Below, in pieces: positions 1 through 9,974 of a stretch of 33,543 nt of DNA (positions within the stretch are counted from its first letter, which is position 1; every line of letters starts with the position of its first letter). The stretch comes from Mnemiopsis leidyi (Eukaryota > Ctenophora > Tentaculata > Lobata > Bolinopsidae): NCBI GenBank assembly GCA_000226015.1, contig JH153043.1, positions 8,857 to 42,399 of the forward strand. The letters run 5' to 3'. The notes beneath the pieces are model-generated. The model did not search any database. It saw only the letters and a list, made by a program, of their open reading frames with translations, and was not told where the DNA came from. The position numbers and the translations under genes were made by a program.

Positions 1-114
1 GAATCAGATTATCCGAGGCAAAGACGATAAGTAACAAGCTCAGACCTTTGTAATTTAGAACACAGTGTTAAATTGATCATCAGTGACGATTTTAAAGATG
101 GTTATGTGGTCGAT

Positions 115-1658
115 GGCCTACCGACAACTGCGCCCAAGAGAATTCAGTTCTCACACGTTAACAGGGTACCCAATCAATGATGTGATCTGATTTGTCAGGT
201 CAGATTTTCAAAACGACAACTGCGCCCAAGGATCACGTGACCACTGGCAGGTACTATTTTTATATTTTGGTTCATGTGAGTACTTGCTATTTGCTACTTG
301 AGATGGTGAAGATCAAGTCCTTTTTATGTGAACCCTACCTGACAAATGCCGCATTAACACGCCGAAAAAAGCTTAAATATGGGTCATGGAACTACAGAAT
401 TATCGATTTATCGTTATGGTCGCCTTCAGCAAATTCCTCATCGGACAACGTGGTTCCCACCAGCTTCTCGACACAGATGGATTCACCTACAATCTCCGCA
501 AAGACAGAGCAACCTCTTCCACCACCACCTGGAGATGCTCGAAGAACCGAAGCAAGAAGTGCCCTTGCTTCGTCTACTTCGTTCTACCAATCCTTCTCCA
601 TCCACGCTGTGATTGACGGGAAATGCCTTCCTCTACTCTTCGCTCTGCTCGCTGACAAGACGCAGGATACCTACGTTTTTATGTTGACTGTTTTGAAGGG
701 TTTATTGCGTGATATTGATTGCGGTATAATAATGTTGGATTTTGAACGAGCTTCAATGAATGCCTTTACACAGGCCAGGTGTTTGATCAGTTCTCCTTGA
801 TGAACTGCTTCTTTCACCTGTGTCAAAGTGTTCAGCGTCGTATTCAGAAATCATTCAAGATTAAGTACAGAACTGATAAGTCGTTCGCTTTGGCTTCTCG
901 GCTTGTAGATTTCCTGGCCTTCGTCCCACTAGAGCACATTGAATCTGCCTTTGAGGCCTTATCCATGCATATTGCTGGCACTTATCCTGAGCTTATGGAA
1001 ATTGTGAACTACTTTGAGCTGACCTATCTTGGCCTTGCACAACCTGATGGCACTAGAGCTGGCACTAAGTTTAGCATTGAGCACTGGAATCACTATGAAA
1101 TGGTACTGATCGACCCTGACTATCCTCGCACGAGCAACATGGTAGAAGGCTTCCACTTGGGCTTTAAGTGCAAAGTTAACCGGCCTAAACCCTCCGTCCA
1201 GGAGTATTTTAGAGCTATACTTGACCAACAGGTCACCACTGATTACCACTTAGACCGCCTGGCCGCTGGCATGACCCCCGCTAAAAAGCGAAAAACTACC
1301 AATCATGTTCTGTACAAAATCTGCGAGGATTTCATTGAGTACAGCTCAGTACTTAACTACATGTTCAAGGTAGCTCAGTACTTTGGGCATGAGATTGAGC
1401 ATCACGCGGTAAATAATATTTATTATATACTATACTATTACAATTACGGGATTTGAGATCTGCACTATAACTGACTGAACAATTGTACTTATACCAGTAA
1501 CTCTAAATAATATCGATCCGATCTGGATGTAAAAATAGATTGATTGGGCGCAGTTGTCGTTTCTAATCAACAAGATTTTGTGATTGGGTTTGATACGTCA
1601 CTCTCTCATGGTACTCTGTCATAGATATTGTGTAACTGGGCGCAGTTGTCCGGCAGCC
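115..1658 (+). mobile_element. Mutator-like (MULE) DNA transposon, inactive
   Basis: The ends are defined by an 8-bp direct repeat, tggtcgat, at 107-114 and 1659-1666, taken as the target-site duplication. Immediately inside lie 21-bp terminal inverted repeats (115-135 and 1638-1658) that match at 17 of 21 positions and end in the core gacaactgcgccc. The same core recurs inside the element at 215-227 and, inverted, at 1546-1558, exactly 92 bp from the outer copy at both ends. The inner copies sit in a perfect 19-bp inverted pair (211-229 / 1544-1562). Between them is a broken MULE transposase gene. An 8-bp duplication fits the 8-11 bp usual for Mutator-like elements. The element lies in an intron of the SLC12 gene, in the same orientation as that gene. 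Confidence 0.85.
386..1456 (+). pseudogene. MULE transposase with FLYWCH zinc finger, deleted and frameshifted
   Basis: Three frames must be joined to follow the protein. Frame 386-616 carries a FLYWCH-type finger (RGSHQLLDTDGF, then TTTWRCS and a KKCPC cysteine pair). From about 582 the reading moves to another frame with the MULE core (FYQSFSIHAVIDGK, then LDFERASMNAF, which holds the second catalytic Asp). Near 778 it shifts back (CFFHLCQSVQRR, then YPRTSNMVEGFH with the probable catalytic Glu, and VNRPKPSVQEYF). FLYWCH-MULE proteins normally have a long stretch between the finger and the FYQ motif, including the first Asp of the DDE triad. Here the two motifs are almost adjacent, so that part is deleted. 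With two frame changes and a lost catalytic residue this copy cannot make an active transposase. Confidence 0.8.
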
Positions 1659-1896
1659 TGGTCGATAAACGCTTTCAACTTAGAAGGCTACAAGAAAAAC
1701 ACATACGACCTCGAAAGACAATCTTTTCGATAATCGTTTTTCGCGCCTTAAATGACCACAGCAACTGAGGCAAGTGGCAACAAATCTTCAAATCAGCCAC
1801 AAAAACTCCATGTTTTACAGCATCAAGTAGATTTGTCTTTAACAAAGTTGATATAACAGGCAAAGCGCGTTAAGTTAACGATCTATTTTATTGCAG

Positions 1897-4800
1897 CCAC
1901 TATGCAATCGCCAAATTGCGGTAATCTGTTTATAATCTGTACAAACTATCAGGAGATGGGACAGGAGAAAGTAAGGATGGCGTCACTGCTTCACAAGTTC
2001 AGGATCGAGTTCGCCAGCGTGGAAATTGTTGTTGGACTTGACGGGGATCCCTCGCCCGAGAGGTATATTATGGGAACGGGGGAATTGTCGTTGGATACAG
2101 TTATAAACGTTTATTTCTCATTTATGTATAGTATGTTTAATGTTTTACATTTTCAATTCATCAAAACAATTTCAACTGTTAAATGCACAATTGTGACGTA
2201 TACAAATACTGAACAAAAAAATTTCACGCTCTGCGTAAATTTATTTTAACGCCGGAGTCTGAACACTGTTTAGAACTGCCCGTATAATTGTTATCAAGTT
2301 ATTGTCTGACCGATTCTAATGTAACTCTGCCGCCGACTTCTCTTCATCGCTTGGGGCTTGCGCCATTACAATTTCTGATAGACATCACTTAAGTTGTTAA
2401 TGTCCACGACTCCACGTGCATAACTAACTACATAAACTGTGTGGTTATGCATCTAGCCACATACTCTAATAGTAGTATGGTCTATCGTTAGGATAGACCA
2501 TACTCTAATAGTAGTATGGTCTATCGTTAGGATGAGGGTAATATTGAGGAGGTGGAGGCGGAGGAGGAGGAGGTGGTGGCCCAGGAGGCAAACAGAGTGG
2601 AGGAGGCTCGTTCGCGCGCGGGTCCGAGGGCAGATTGTCGTAGACTCTTGATCCCTTAGCCTCGAGAGACACGAGGCAAATGAAGAAAATCTGGAGGATC
2701 CCTACGGCCAAGAAGGTCCAGAAAACCACATCCAGCAAATATCTGTCTCCCATCTGAGATGACAGAGCGATAGCACAAAGCGCGCCGACCTTACCCCAAG
2801 CATCTGCGTATCCAACTCCGCTAGCGCGCATGAAGGTTGGACTCTGTATAAGAACGCTACTCCACAATGAGTATTGCGTCGCAGTCAGGAAGACCATGCC
2901 ACATACAAGCTCTATAATGGTCAGGACATAACTCCAGCAGACGTCCAGGAAAGCGAGGATTATGCAGGAGATGATGGAATAGGTGATGAGAGTGACCCTA
3001 CTTCCGAAGTACTGCTGAGTAAAGTAGCCGACTAGCAGACCTATCACGATACAGGCAGCTATTGCTAGCAGGTATAGGAAGCTATACGTGCTGATCTCCT
3101 CACACTTCTGTCCCGTGAAAAAGTCCGTTATTTCCTTCCACAGTTGGTTGTCGTGGGTGTTCTCTCTGAATCCCATCCCGCAATAGTCCCAGTAGAACAT
3201 GTAGGGTAGGATAACGATGATACCGTACTCTATGTAGAAGTTACAGAAGAGGAGTGTTGCGAACAGACTGATGGCACAACACAAGTACTTGAAGACGAGG
3301 CAGATGTTACCTCTCATGTGAACGTAGTAGATATCTATGGGGGTTGTTACCTGAGGGTTCTCCGGCTGGTATCCGTACTCTCTCAGAGCAATGTCCGCTT
3401 CTTTGAGGGTGCTGCCAACTCCCAACCATCGAGGTCCTTCCTGAGTCAAGTGGGCGAACACCACAGCTATCACAATCGGGAGGACCGCTAGAGCGCAGAT
3501 AAACTCGTAGGCATAGTTTTCAGATACGCTGGAGAAGATGGCTGCTAGGGAAAAATCGTAGACAGCTCCGCTAGCGAACAGACACAGGAATGCTAACATT
3601 CCTTCTTCTCTGTGGTTGTAAGCAGAAACTTCCAACCAGAAGATGAGAGGAATGTTCATGACGCCCGGTAAGAAGAATCCCATAAGAAGTCTGGCAATGA
3701 AGAGGACCCACCAAGCTGATGCTAACACCTGGATGATGCCGGTGATGAGGACCAGATAAAGAGATATCACCAGCGACCACTTCCTACCCCACTTGTCTGC
3801 CGTCCACCCGAGGAAGCAAGCTCCGAACGGGTAAAGCAGAAAGATAGAGCAGAGGAGCCAGGATCTTTCAGAGGAGCTAAGATCGAACTTGCAGTTGGCG
3901 TACGCCTGAATCACACAAGTCAGGAACACTTGACTCCCCGCCCCGACCTGAGCGAGACTTCCGGCTGCCAGAAGGAAACTGTGGTATTTAGAGTAGACAG
4001 CCGTGTCTAGAGCGTAGTTGATGTCGACCAGTCCCGGGGGTGCAATTCCCGTCTGAGCGGGTTGTCCCATTCTTGTTCTGGTCGGGAGGGGACGGTCGTC
4101 TATTGGGGGCGCTGGCTCGTTCGCTTGGTAACCTCCCATTTGGTATCGACTGTCCTGGCGGGGCCGCTGGTATTGGTTGTGGGGCGGCGGTCCACTTGGT
4201 TGGCCAGTGGGCTGGGCACTTGTCTGCGGTGCGGATTGAGGAAGCGGCTGGGAAGCTTGAGGGGGCGGCTGGCTGGCTACTGGAGCCGCTTGGTCGGTAG
4301 TTAGACCTTCATTTTGAGGTGCAGCTCTGACAGTAGACTCTGTAACATTCTCAGAGGTGTCGGCAGTATTGTAGCTGGATTGTGGGGTGATCTGGTGATC
4401 TACTATCGGCCGTCTCTCTTCGTCTCCCATCCTTAATCAGTTCCTCTTTCGGATAAATTGTAGAGCTTATCTTAAGAATGTGGGGCGGGGGAATACTTTC
4501 ATCTGCTTGGTTATTCGGTCAATTAGATAAGGATCTTGTTATTCCCAGTTGCCACGAGAAAAACTGTAAGAAATTAAATCAATTTGAAAAATTCAAAATT
4601 CTTACTCCACATTTAACGTTAGATAGCAAAAGAAAATGGAAGATTCGTACAAATTTGTGTAAGCTCGATGTAAACCACGCAGTCTGTTTACTTATGTTTG
4701 TGTCAGCTAAGTTTATACCATATCGACCAGCAATATAGTGTGAATATCAGATATTTAGCAATTATAACTCCGAAATGAATGACTGATTTTTAATCACGTG

Positions 4801-5520
4801 ACATTCCAGCTTAGAAGATTACATGAAATACAAGCCCGAGGAGGAGGGGGAGGTTGAGTTGGACGCTAAAACCAAACAGTACATTAGAATGGGAGAACTG
4901 CTGAGGGAGAAAACTACGGCTCTGACTCAGCTCATTGTGATGTGAGTTTCTACCTTCTACTCCACTTTTGAAGTTCAATATCTGTTTGAACTTTCAAACT
5001 TCAACTTCAACCAACTTCAACTCTAACGAACCAAACGTAACCAACTTCAACTCTAGCGAACAAAAAGTAACCCACTTCAACTATAACGAACAAAAAGTAA
5101 CCCACTTCAACTATAACGAACAAAAAGTAACCAACTTCAACTCTAACGAACAAAAAGTAACCAACTTCAACTCTAACGAACCAAACGTAACCCACTTCAA
5201 CTCTAACGAACAAAAGTAACCCACTTCAACTCTAACGAACAAAAAGTAACCCACTTCAATTCTAACGAACAAAACCTAACCAACTTCAACTCTAAAGAAC
5301 AAAAAGTAACCCACTTCAACTCTAACGAACAAAACCTTACCAACTTCAACTCTAAAGAACAAAACTTAACCCACTTCCTTCCCTCAGAACTCTGCCTGTA
5401 CCACGTGATAGTTGTCCTGCACTAAAGTACATGTCATGGCTGGAGGTTATGTCCAACAGTCTACCACCAATTCTGATGTTGCGTGGTAACCAGCAAGATG
5501 CGCTAACGTTCTACTGCTAA
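1897..5520 (+). CDS. SLC12 cation-chloride cotransporter (NKCC/NCC-like), C-terminal exons
   Basis: Three exons, 1897-2062, 4810-4941 and 5388-5520, join in frame to give the last 142 residues and a TAA stop. Acceptors are ttgcag, ttccag and ccctcag; donors are gtatat and gtgagt. The protein matches the cytosolic C-terminal domain of NKCC-type Na-K-Cl or Na-Cl cotransporters: [13 protein letters not shown] corresponds to the conserved [28 protein letters not shown] to the KTYRQIRLNELLKE segment, and the terminus [18 protein letters not shown] is close to the conserved family ending. Transmembrane exons are not in the window, so the 5' part lies upstream and the first visible intron is at least 1.9 kb. 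That intron carries the MULE transposon, the second encloses an oppositely transcribed transporter gene, and the third holds a minisatellite. Assignment to SLC12 is firm; NKCC versus NCC is not decided. Confidence 0.85.
2461..2534. repeat. 39-bp tandem duplication over the stop codon of the SV2-like gene
   Basis: A unit starting atactctaatagtagtatgg occurs at 2461 and again at 2500. The inner copy includes the TAG stop (2505-2507) and last codons of the - strand transporter gene; the outer copy lies just downstream in its 3' UTR. The period is 39 bp, or 13 codons, so a read-through product would repeat the terminal PNDRPYYY and then meet a second TAG in frame. Confidence 0.85.
2505..4430 (-). 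CDS. SV2/SVOP-like major facilitator transporter, intronless and nested in an SLC12 intron
   Basis: A single 641-residue open frame. Residues 1-140 are a Pro/Gln-rich, probably cytosolic N-terminus. The first membrane helix starts near 150 ([20 protein letters not shown]) and is followed by a short loop, which favours the SV2/SVOP branch over SLC22, where this loop is long. The MFS motif between helices 2 and 3 is clear at about 208-218 ([11 protein letters not shown]). A longer hydrophilic loop rich in charged residues and Cys ([10 protein letters not shown] to KCEEISTYS) lies between helices 7 and 8, as in SV2 proteins. The last helix is followed by [11 protein letters not shown], a variant of the ETKG motif of the family. 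The tail is polyproline (about ten consecutive Pro) ending RPYYY. The substrate cannot be told. The gene has no introns and lies wholly inside an intron of the oppositely transcribed SLC12 gene, suggesting origin by retroposition or long-lasting nesting. Confidence 0.85.
   Translation of the reverse strand: MGDEERRPIVDHQITPQSSYNTADTSENVTESTVRAAPQNEGLTTDQAAPVASQPPPQASQPLPQSAPQTSAQPTGQPSGPPPHNQYQRPRQDSRYQMGGYQANEPAPPIDDRPLPTRTRMGQPAQTGIAPPGLVDINYALDTAVYSKYHSFLLAAGSLAQVGAGSQVFLTCVIQAYANCKFDLSSSERSWLLCSIFLLYPFGACFLGWTADKWGRKWSLVISLYLVLITGIIQVLASAWWVLFIARLLMGFFLPGVMNIPLIFWLEVSAYNHREEGMLAFLCLFASGAVYDFSLAAIFSSVSENYAYEFICALAVLPIVIAVVFAHLTQEGPRWLGVGSTLKEADIALREYGYQPENPQVTTPIDIYYVHMRGNICLVFKYLCCAISLFATLLFCNFYIEYGIIVILPYMFYWDYCGMGFRENTHDNQLWKEITDFFTGQKCEEISTYSFLYLLAIAACIVIGLLVGYFTQQYFGSRVTLITYSIISCIILAFLDVCWSYVLTIIELVCGMVFLTATQYSLWSSVLIQSPTFMRASGVGYADAWGKVGALCAIALSSQMGDRYLLDVVFWTFLAVGILQIFFICLVSLEAKGSRVYDNLPSDPRANEPPPLCLPPGPPPPPPPPPPPQYYPHPNDRPYYY
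5011..5379. repeat. 30-bp minisatellite, 12 copies, ending at a splice acceptor
   Basis: Twelve tandem units of 30 bp (one of 29), consensus ccaacttcaactctaacgaa followed by caaaaagtaa, then a partial unit. Variants (ctata/ctcta, aacgt/aaagt/aacct) are interspersed. The array fills nearly all of the last SLC12 intron and stops 8 bp before the acceptor AG (5386-5387). Because 30 is divisible by 3, both strands show long false open frames here. Confidence 0.95.
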
Positions 5521-5595
5521 CGATACCTGCCCTTCGGGCTTATTAAGGACTATTATCTTTACTTTAGAGATTACAGATTGGTGTTGATTTATTTG
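5521..5595 (+). other. Start of the SLC12 3' UTR
   Basis: This is sequence directly after the SLC12 stop, with a short hairpin-like tgcccttcgggctta near 5528. No AATAAA is seen here. The first AATAAA on this strand that I noticed is at 6274-6279, which would give a 3' UTR of about 750 nt spanning a MITE-like repeat. That poly(A) assignment is only a guess. Confidence 0.3.
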
Positions 5596-5820
5596 CTGTG
5601 ACGAAATTGGATAAACTCGAACAAGTGTGGAATGAAGTTAAGTTGGCTACTCAAAGTAGCTGTAGCAATTTCAGATTTGTCCTTAAAAAGAGAATTTACG
5701 AAAATACTTATTTGATTGAATTGCATACTTAATTTGATAGGATCATAATGTACTTAACTTGTTTAAAAAACAAATTAAGTATGTAACCTGAATTTTCCAA
5801 CTTATCCAGTATCGTCACAG
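5596..5820. mobile_element. Palindromic MITE-like element
   Basis: The ends form inverted repeats: ctgtgacgaaattggataa at 5596-5614 pairs with 5802-5820, 17 of 19 bases. An inner perfect 13-bp inverted pair (5724-5736 / 5771-5783, catacttaatttg) gives a second stem. There is no coding capacity. I could not find a convincing target-site duplication, so the superfamily is unknown. Confidence 0.6.
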
Positions 5821-6003
5821 TAAGACTTAATGTTAATGAACGATATGACTTTTATATTTATCCTAAAACGGTAAAGCTGGCCTCTTTTTACGGTGTTCAT
5901 GGGACGTTCGCATATTACGCAATCATCTTTCAGTCAGCAAATTTTCCTCGGGGTGATTTTCTTATCTGAAATTTTTTTGCCGAGGCTTCTTTCAGTAGTT
6001 ATT

Positions 6004-6074
6004 TTAGCGGGCGATGCGCGCCAGAAATGCGTGAGAGCGCGTGACGGCCGCGACAGTAGGTTATCAACCTACAA
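6004..6074 (+). mobile_element. Internally deleted copy of the 95-98 bp GC-rich small element
   Basis: The start ttagcgggcg and end caacctacaa match the termini of the two complete copies at 29090-29187 and 29318-29412. About 27 bp of the left half, including the aatttc/gaaatt hairpin, is missing. The central ccagaaatgcgtga and gcgtgacggccgcgacag are conserved. The 24-bp stretch at its right edge is tandemly duplicated (6065-6088 and 6089-6112). No clear target duplication remains. Confidence 0.7.
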
Positions 6075-6609
6075 TACTTACTGTGTAACAACCTACAATA
6101 CTTACTGTGTAACAAATATTAACTCCCCTGTGCTGTAATCACAACACACACGTAGAGCTAAGAGTGATTGGAGACATAATATTGAGCCATTTTCATGGCT
6201 GTTTTACGACTTATGTCAAATGACACGTGAAACACTAGTAAACTGAGGTTTTGTCACAAATCGAAAGTGTTGAAATAAAGAGGAGAGAAACAAGTATGTT
6301 TTGATATGCATCGCAGGACGCAGGTATGGGAGCATCTTCATTATTAAACAAATTACGCTGTTCTGCCTCATTTCAACAGATAGAGGACCTGTCATCTTCT
6401 GTCGGAAAGTTTATTGTCAGGTGCTATACCTATTATTATTAAAATATCGCAGAACAGTGTGATTTGTTATAATGAAGATGGTTATATAGCTTATAATAGT
6501 CCCGTCTATAACAAAGATTTTGAAGAATGCCCTCTTTGCGAGGTCCATCATGAAGCTCAATATAATATAAGATTCTATAATTTTGTTGGTCTCAGAAGGG
6601 GGTTAAGGT

Positions 6610-6715
6610 CCTGATTTTTTAACCGTGGGGTTAAACCATGATTACGCTTTGTTAGGGGGATGGGGCGTGAAAATTGCGAAAAGTTCTGACTTCGTAATAT
6701 GTGAACGACCCCTTA
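6610..6715 (+). repeat. Fragment of an interspersed repeat ending in atatgtgaacgacccctta
   Basis: The last 19 bases (6697-6715) are identical to 11613-11631. Both are preceded by G-rich sequence and a gacttcgta / gacgtcat motif. This looks like a truncated copy of the longer repeat at 11213-11631. Confidence 0.55.
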
Positions 6716-7452
6716 TTTTATATTTGTTATTTTTTATTCGAAGTGTAAGTGGTCGAAATCGTAGCGGAAATCATTGAAAGTATCTAGAATTTGCTAATAA
6801 GAGGAAGGAATTAAACATATTTCCAAAATTTCGTAAGGCACAGAAGTATGGTTGATTACCTTGAAGAAATATTAGTTCTTTCCTTCGAATAGTTTAATTT
6901 GGATACTGATAGTGATAGTAAAGAGTCAACGAAATAAAGATATTTTTTCAATTTTCATTTTCTGTCAGTGAGTAAAAGTAAATGTTCATACATAGCGAAA
7001 CATAATTTGATTTAAAACTTTAAAATGATGTGCCGTTTTCATTCAAGTATTTAGTTTCATCGTAAAAAATATGGTAAAAGTTGTTTAATTTTAAGTTTAC
7101 AATACAATTGAATGGTGATGACGATGCTGAACCACCAAGATTTTTTAGATCCAAAAGTTAGAACCTCTGTCCTCAGGAACGGAAGCTGCTGGGTCAGCTA
7201 TTGAAACATAATTTCTCGACATAATTTGAACAATTTCATTTATGTGCTACACAAAATGTCCGGAAGGATAAAAACTGTTGCTGCACCTCGAAAAGGAGAT
7301 AATTTGCCCTTAAAGTAGGAGTAGTATTATATAAATTATTTAAATATTCAATCTTGCTAGGAATTTTCACTTAATATCCTGTTCATTAGGGATGAAGGAT
7401 TAATTTTCGATGTACATAGTATAAATTTAATTAAGATAGGATTATATAGAGT

Positions 7453-7602
7453 GGTATTTTTGGGAAAGAGTCATAAATCTCTCTTATCATGTAACAGCCT
7501 TGCTCAATATTAATTGGACGTAACAAATTATAACATCCCGTTGGTCAATCGCTGTCGTATAGCATAAAGAATTTGTTACCATGACGCCTCCCCAAAAATA
7601 CT
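7453..7602. mobile_element. Probable diverged palindromic MITE
   Basis: The ends ggtatttttgggaaagagtc (7453-7472) and its counterpart 7583-7602 are inverted repeats with roughly four of five bases matching. Inner segments cgtaacaaatt and aatttgttacc pair as well. No target duplication was found. Confidence 0.4.
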
Positions 7603-7845
7603 GTTCCTAAATTAAAATAATTGAGCCATTATCATTTATGATTATCATTATTAGACGACATTCATCAAAAATTTAAGATTAATAGTTTTAATTCTTTAAA
7701 ATATAAGGTCCTAATTTAAGAAAAATAATGAATACATTCTGGTTAAATATAGTTGGAATCATTCCGCCCGAAACGTTCTCTATATCAATATCAAACACAT
7801 TACATTTCGACGAACTCAAAAACTGAAAACGACGGTGAATTTGAT

Positions 7846-9209
7846 CTAAGCAGATAGACCAGGCTCTGAATATTCGTCACTTAACTCAGAGCCTACTTTT
7901 TTGTAGTTTCCTGCCTGGTGCAGTAGACTGGCAAGTCCACTTCCTATAGTTGCTATGACAACAAGTCCGCCGCCTAGTAAGGACAGGGCAGAGAATGAGT
8001 GTCTGAATATCAGAACGTCAAACATATACGCTATGACAATGTCCACGTTTCTGATGAGTGCTACCATAGCTGCCTGCTCGTGTTGAAGTCCAACATTTAG
8101 AGTGAAACTTCCTGGAAAGATGAAATTTCAAAGTTTCACTCAATAAGATTAACTTTAAGTGTCAGCTCAGAAATATCATGATCAGTAGGTCAAGAACATC
8201 CAAACTGATGAGTATTGTGAAAAGTGGCATCCCAACAAACCTGTAATTGCAAAGGCGCTGACAAGGATCATCCAGGCCCATTGCAGAGGAGATGTGTCTT
8301 GTAGAAACTGAGGAGTGAGCTGTGCCCCGGCTATCACCACACTTAGAGCACTGTTGGAGAGGCCCAGGTAGAATACTGGGAGTACGAAGTGAACCTCCAT
8401 CTGCCTGAATGTGGAAGTTATCTTTAGAGTGTCTTATAATACTGCCTAGACTGCATGAGCTTCCAGCTTTACAATCACAGTCTGAGTTGAAGTCCAGTTT
8501 TCCTTAAAAATCTAAACGGATAGTGATACACGGAATCATCCAATCATTCCGCATACGAACAGTCTTAAAACTCCTTGAATTATTGAACTTGAAGAAATGC
8601 TAATAAAATACCTTCACAAATACTTATAGTTGTAAAGTTTCAACCCAACTTACAGTTGTCTCCACATTTCACCAACCTTACGAGGATGAAGGTGGCAGCC
8701 TGAGTGACGGTTGCCAAGGTAACCACCGCGAATCCTACCCCGTACACACCATCCCGAACTGTATCCCCCTCCGCAAGACCGGAGTGAGTAAGGAGGATCA
8801 CGCCGACACTGCAAACCAGACCTGACACGGTGGTGGGAACTGGAACTGCCACTCCTAGAAACATTCTCTCCATCACCGCCACGAAGATCGGGCAGGTTGA
8901 GATAATGACGGTAGCCTCACCGAGAGAAATGGTCTGGAAAGAGAGGTACACTCCATACACTGTCACGAACCCCAGGATTCCAAACGCGAACAGCATGGTG
9001 AGCTTGCCTTTAGGGTGGAGTGTTTGTCTCCAGGAGACTCTGTTTAGGACGAGACAAGTGAAGATCTGGAGGAGAGATCTGACCAGGATTATGAGGGGAA
9101 TAGGGACGTCTCCACACAGCTTTACAAAGAGGGAGGCGCAAGCAAAACACCCTCCAGAGGTTCCAGTGTAGAGTAGACCAAGAACTTTGCTTTTTAGAGA
9201 TGGGTCCAT
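7846..9209 (-). CDS. SLC35G-like drug/metabolite transporter (EamA), three exons
   Basis: Exon 1 is about 8654-9209, exon 2 about 8241-8404 and exon 3 7846-8111; the protein is about 327 residues, near the usual 340-370 for SLC35G. Exon 1 starts MDPSLKSKVLGLLYTGTSGG and carries the first EamA repeat, with GEATVIISTCPIFVAVMERM as a clear family segment. Exons 2 and 3 carry the second repeat, ending with AAMVALIRNVDIVIAYMFDV and a short acidic cytosolic tail. The exon 2/3 junction is exact (G|gtttgt, ttccag|GA). The exon 1/2 junction is less sure: the strong gtaagt donor at 8653 does not keep frame with the visible acceptors, whereas gttggg five bases downstream does with acceptor at 8405-8406. 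It is a ten-helix membrane protein with unknown substrate. There is no close neighbour on this strand. Confidence 0.8.
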
Positions 9210-9451
9210 TGGTACAGCTGTCTATTGGAGTTAGAAATATTGTAGTGGAACTAGAAGAGGGTCATTTTTATGATGCTTTGAGTTGTAAGTTTCACTTGTT
9301 TGCTAGCTCTACCAGTACCAGTACTACATAGTGAGTAGTGACTTTTTACACCTTCCTTGAGATTGAGAGTTACTGCGTCTTACAGTTACTCTACACTTTA
9401 TAATGTAATTACAGAGTTTCTTAAAACGAACAAAATTGTTTATATCTATGA

Positions 9452-9530
9452 ATACCAATACAAGTACAACTAGTACTACAGGTACAAGCACAACTACAAG
9501 TTTATAAGCATAACTACAAGCACGACAAGA
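9452..9530. repeat. Degenerate simple repeat (tacaag/caac)
   Basis: Loose repetition of acaagtacaac and acaactacaag motifs just upstream of the SLC35G-like gene. It has low sequence complexity and no other signal. Confidence 0.6.
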
Positions 9531-9974
9531 AAAATACTATTTACAAATACTATCTTTGAACTTGATGTGAAGCTTTATACTTACAGAAACAATATAAAAC
9601 CACGGTGTAGATGCTCCGCCAAAAGGACAATAATTATAAAGAGACAAGAGACGCAAATTACAGTTTTAGTAAGACAAATTTTCAGCTTCACATGCAAAAT
9701 AGATCAATTTACTTCCCTGCCCAAGCCACCGTTAAGATTAAGGCAATTTCCTGTTTGTAAATGTATCTGCAGCCTAAATAATATAAAGTGAGAACTGAAA
9801 ATAACTGAAAGTCAAACCAATATCAGACTTAATGGACAAAATACTTGAAAATGAAATAAGATTTAATTGTTTTTTCGAGCGCGTCTTACTCTGATGTCTA
9901 ATTTCATCACGTGACTTAGCTTGAGCTTTTCTAGCTTCCTGCTTCCTAGCGTGAGCTTTTCTAGGTTCCTAATT

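Larger units (their letters stand above)
6113..7845. other. Non-coding interval with repeat fragments
   Basis: AT-rich sequence between the SLC12 3' region and the SLC35G-like gene. It holds a repeat fragment at about 6610-6715 that shares its terminal 19 bp with the larger repeat ending at 11631, and a probable palindromic MITE at 7453-7602. I see no exon with family resemblance on either strand; the open frame at 6414-6614 has no recognisable motif or codon pattern. Confidence 0.6.

Noticed and set aside
1675-1863. 62-residue - strand open frame and a possible upstream SLC12 exon near 1680
   Set aside because: No family match, no usable donor on the + strand, and the expected preceding SLC12 segment is not encoded there.
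4040-4304. Two + strand open frames rich in Gly/Arg/Leu
   Set aside because: They are antisense shadows of the Pro/Gln-rich N-terminus of the SV2-like gene.
4968-5219. Open frames on both strands encoding regular [14 protein letters not shown] repeats
   Set aside because: They arise from the 30-bp minisatellite, whose period is a multiple of three. The array is intronic in the SLC12 gene.
6414-6614. 66-residue open frame with a CPLC motif
   Set aside because: A single CxxC in AT-rich sequence, with no domain, splice context or second supporting exon.
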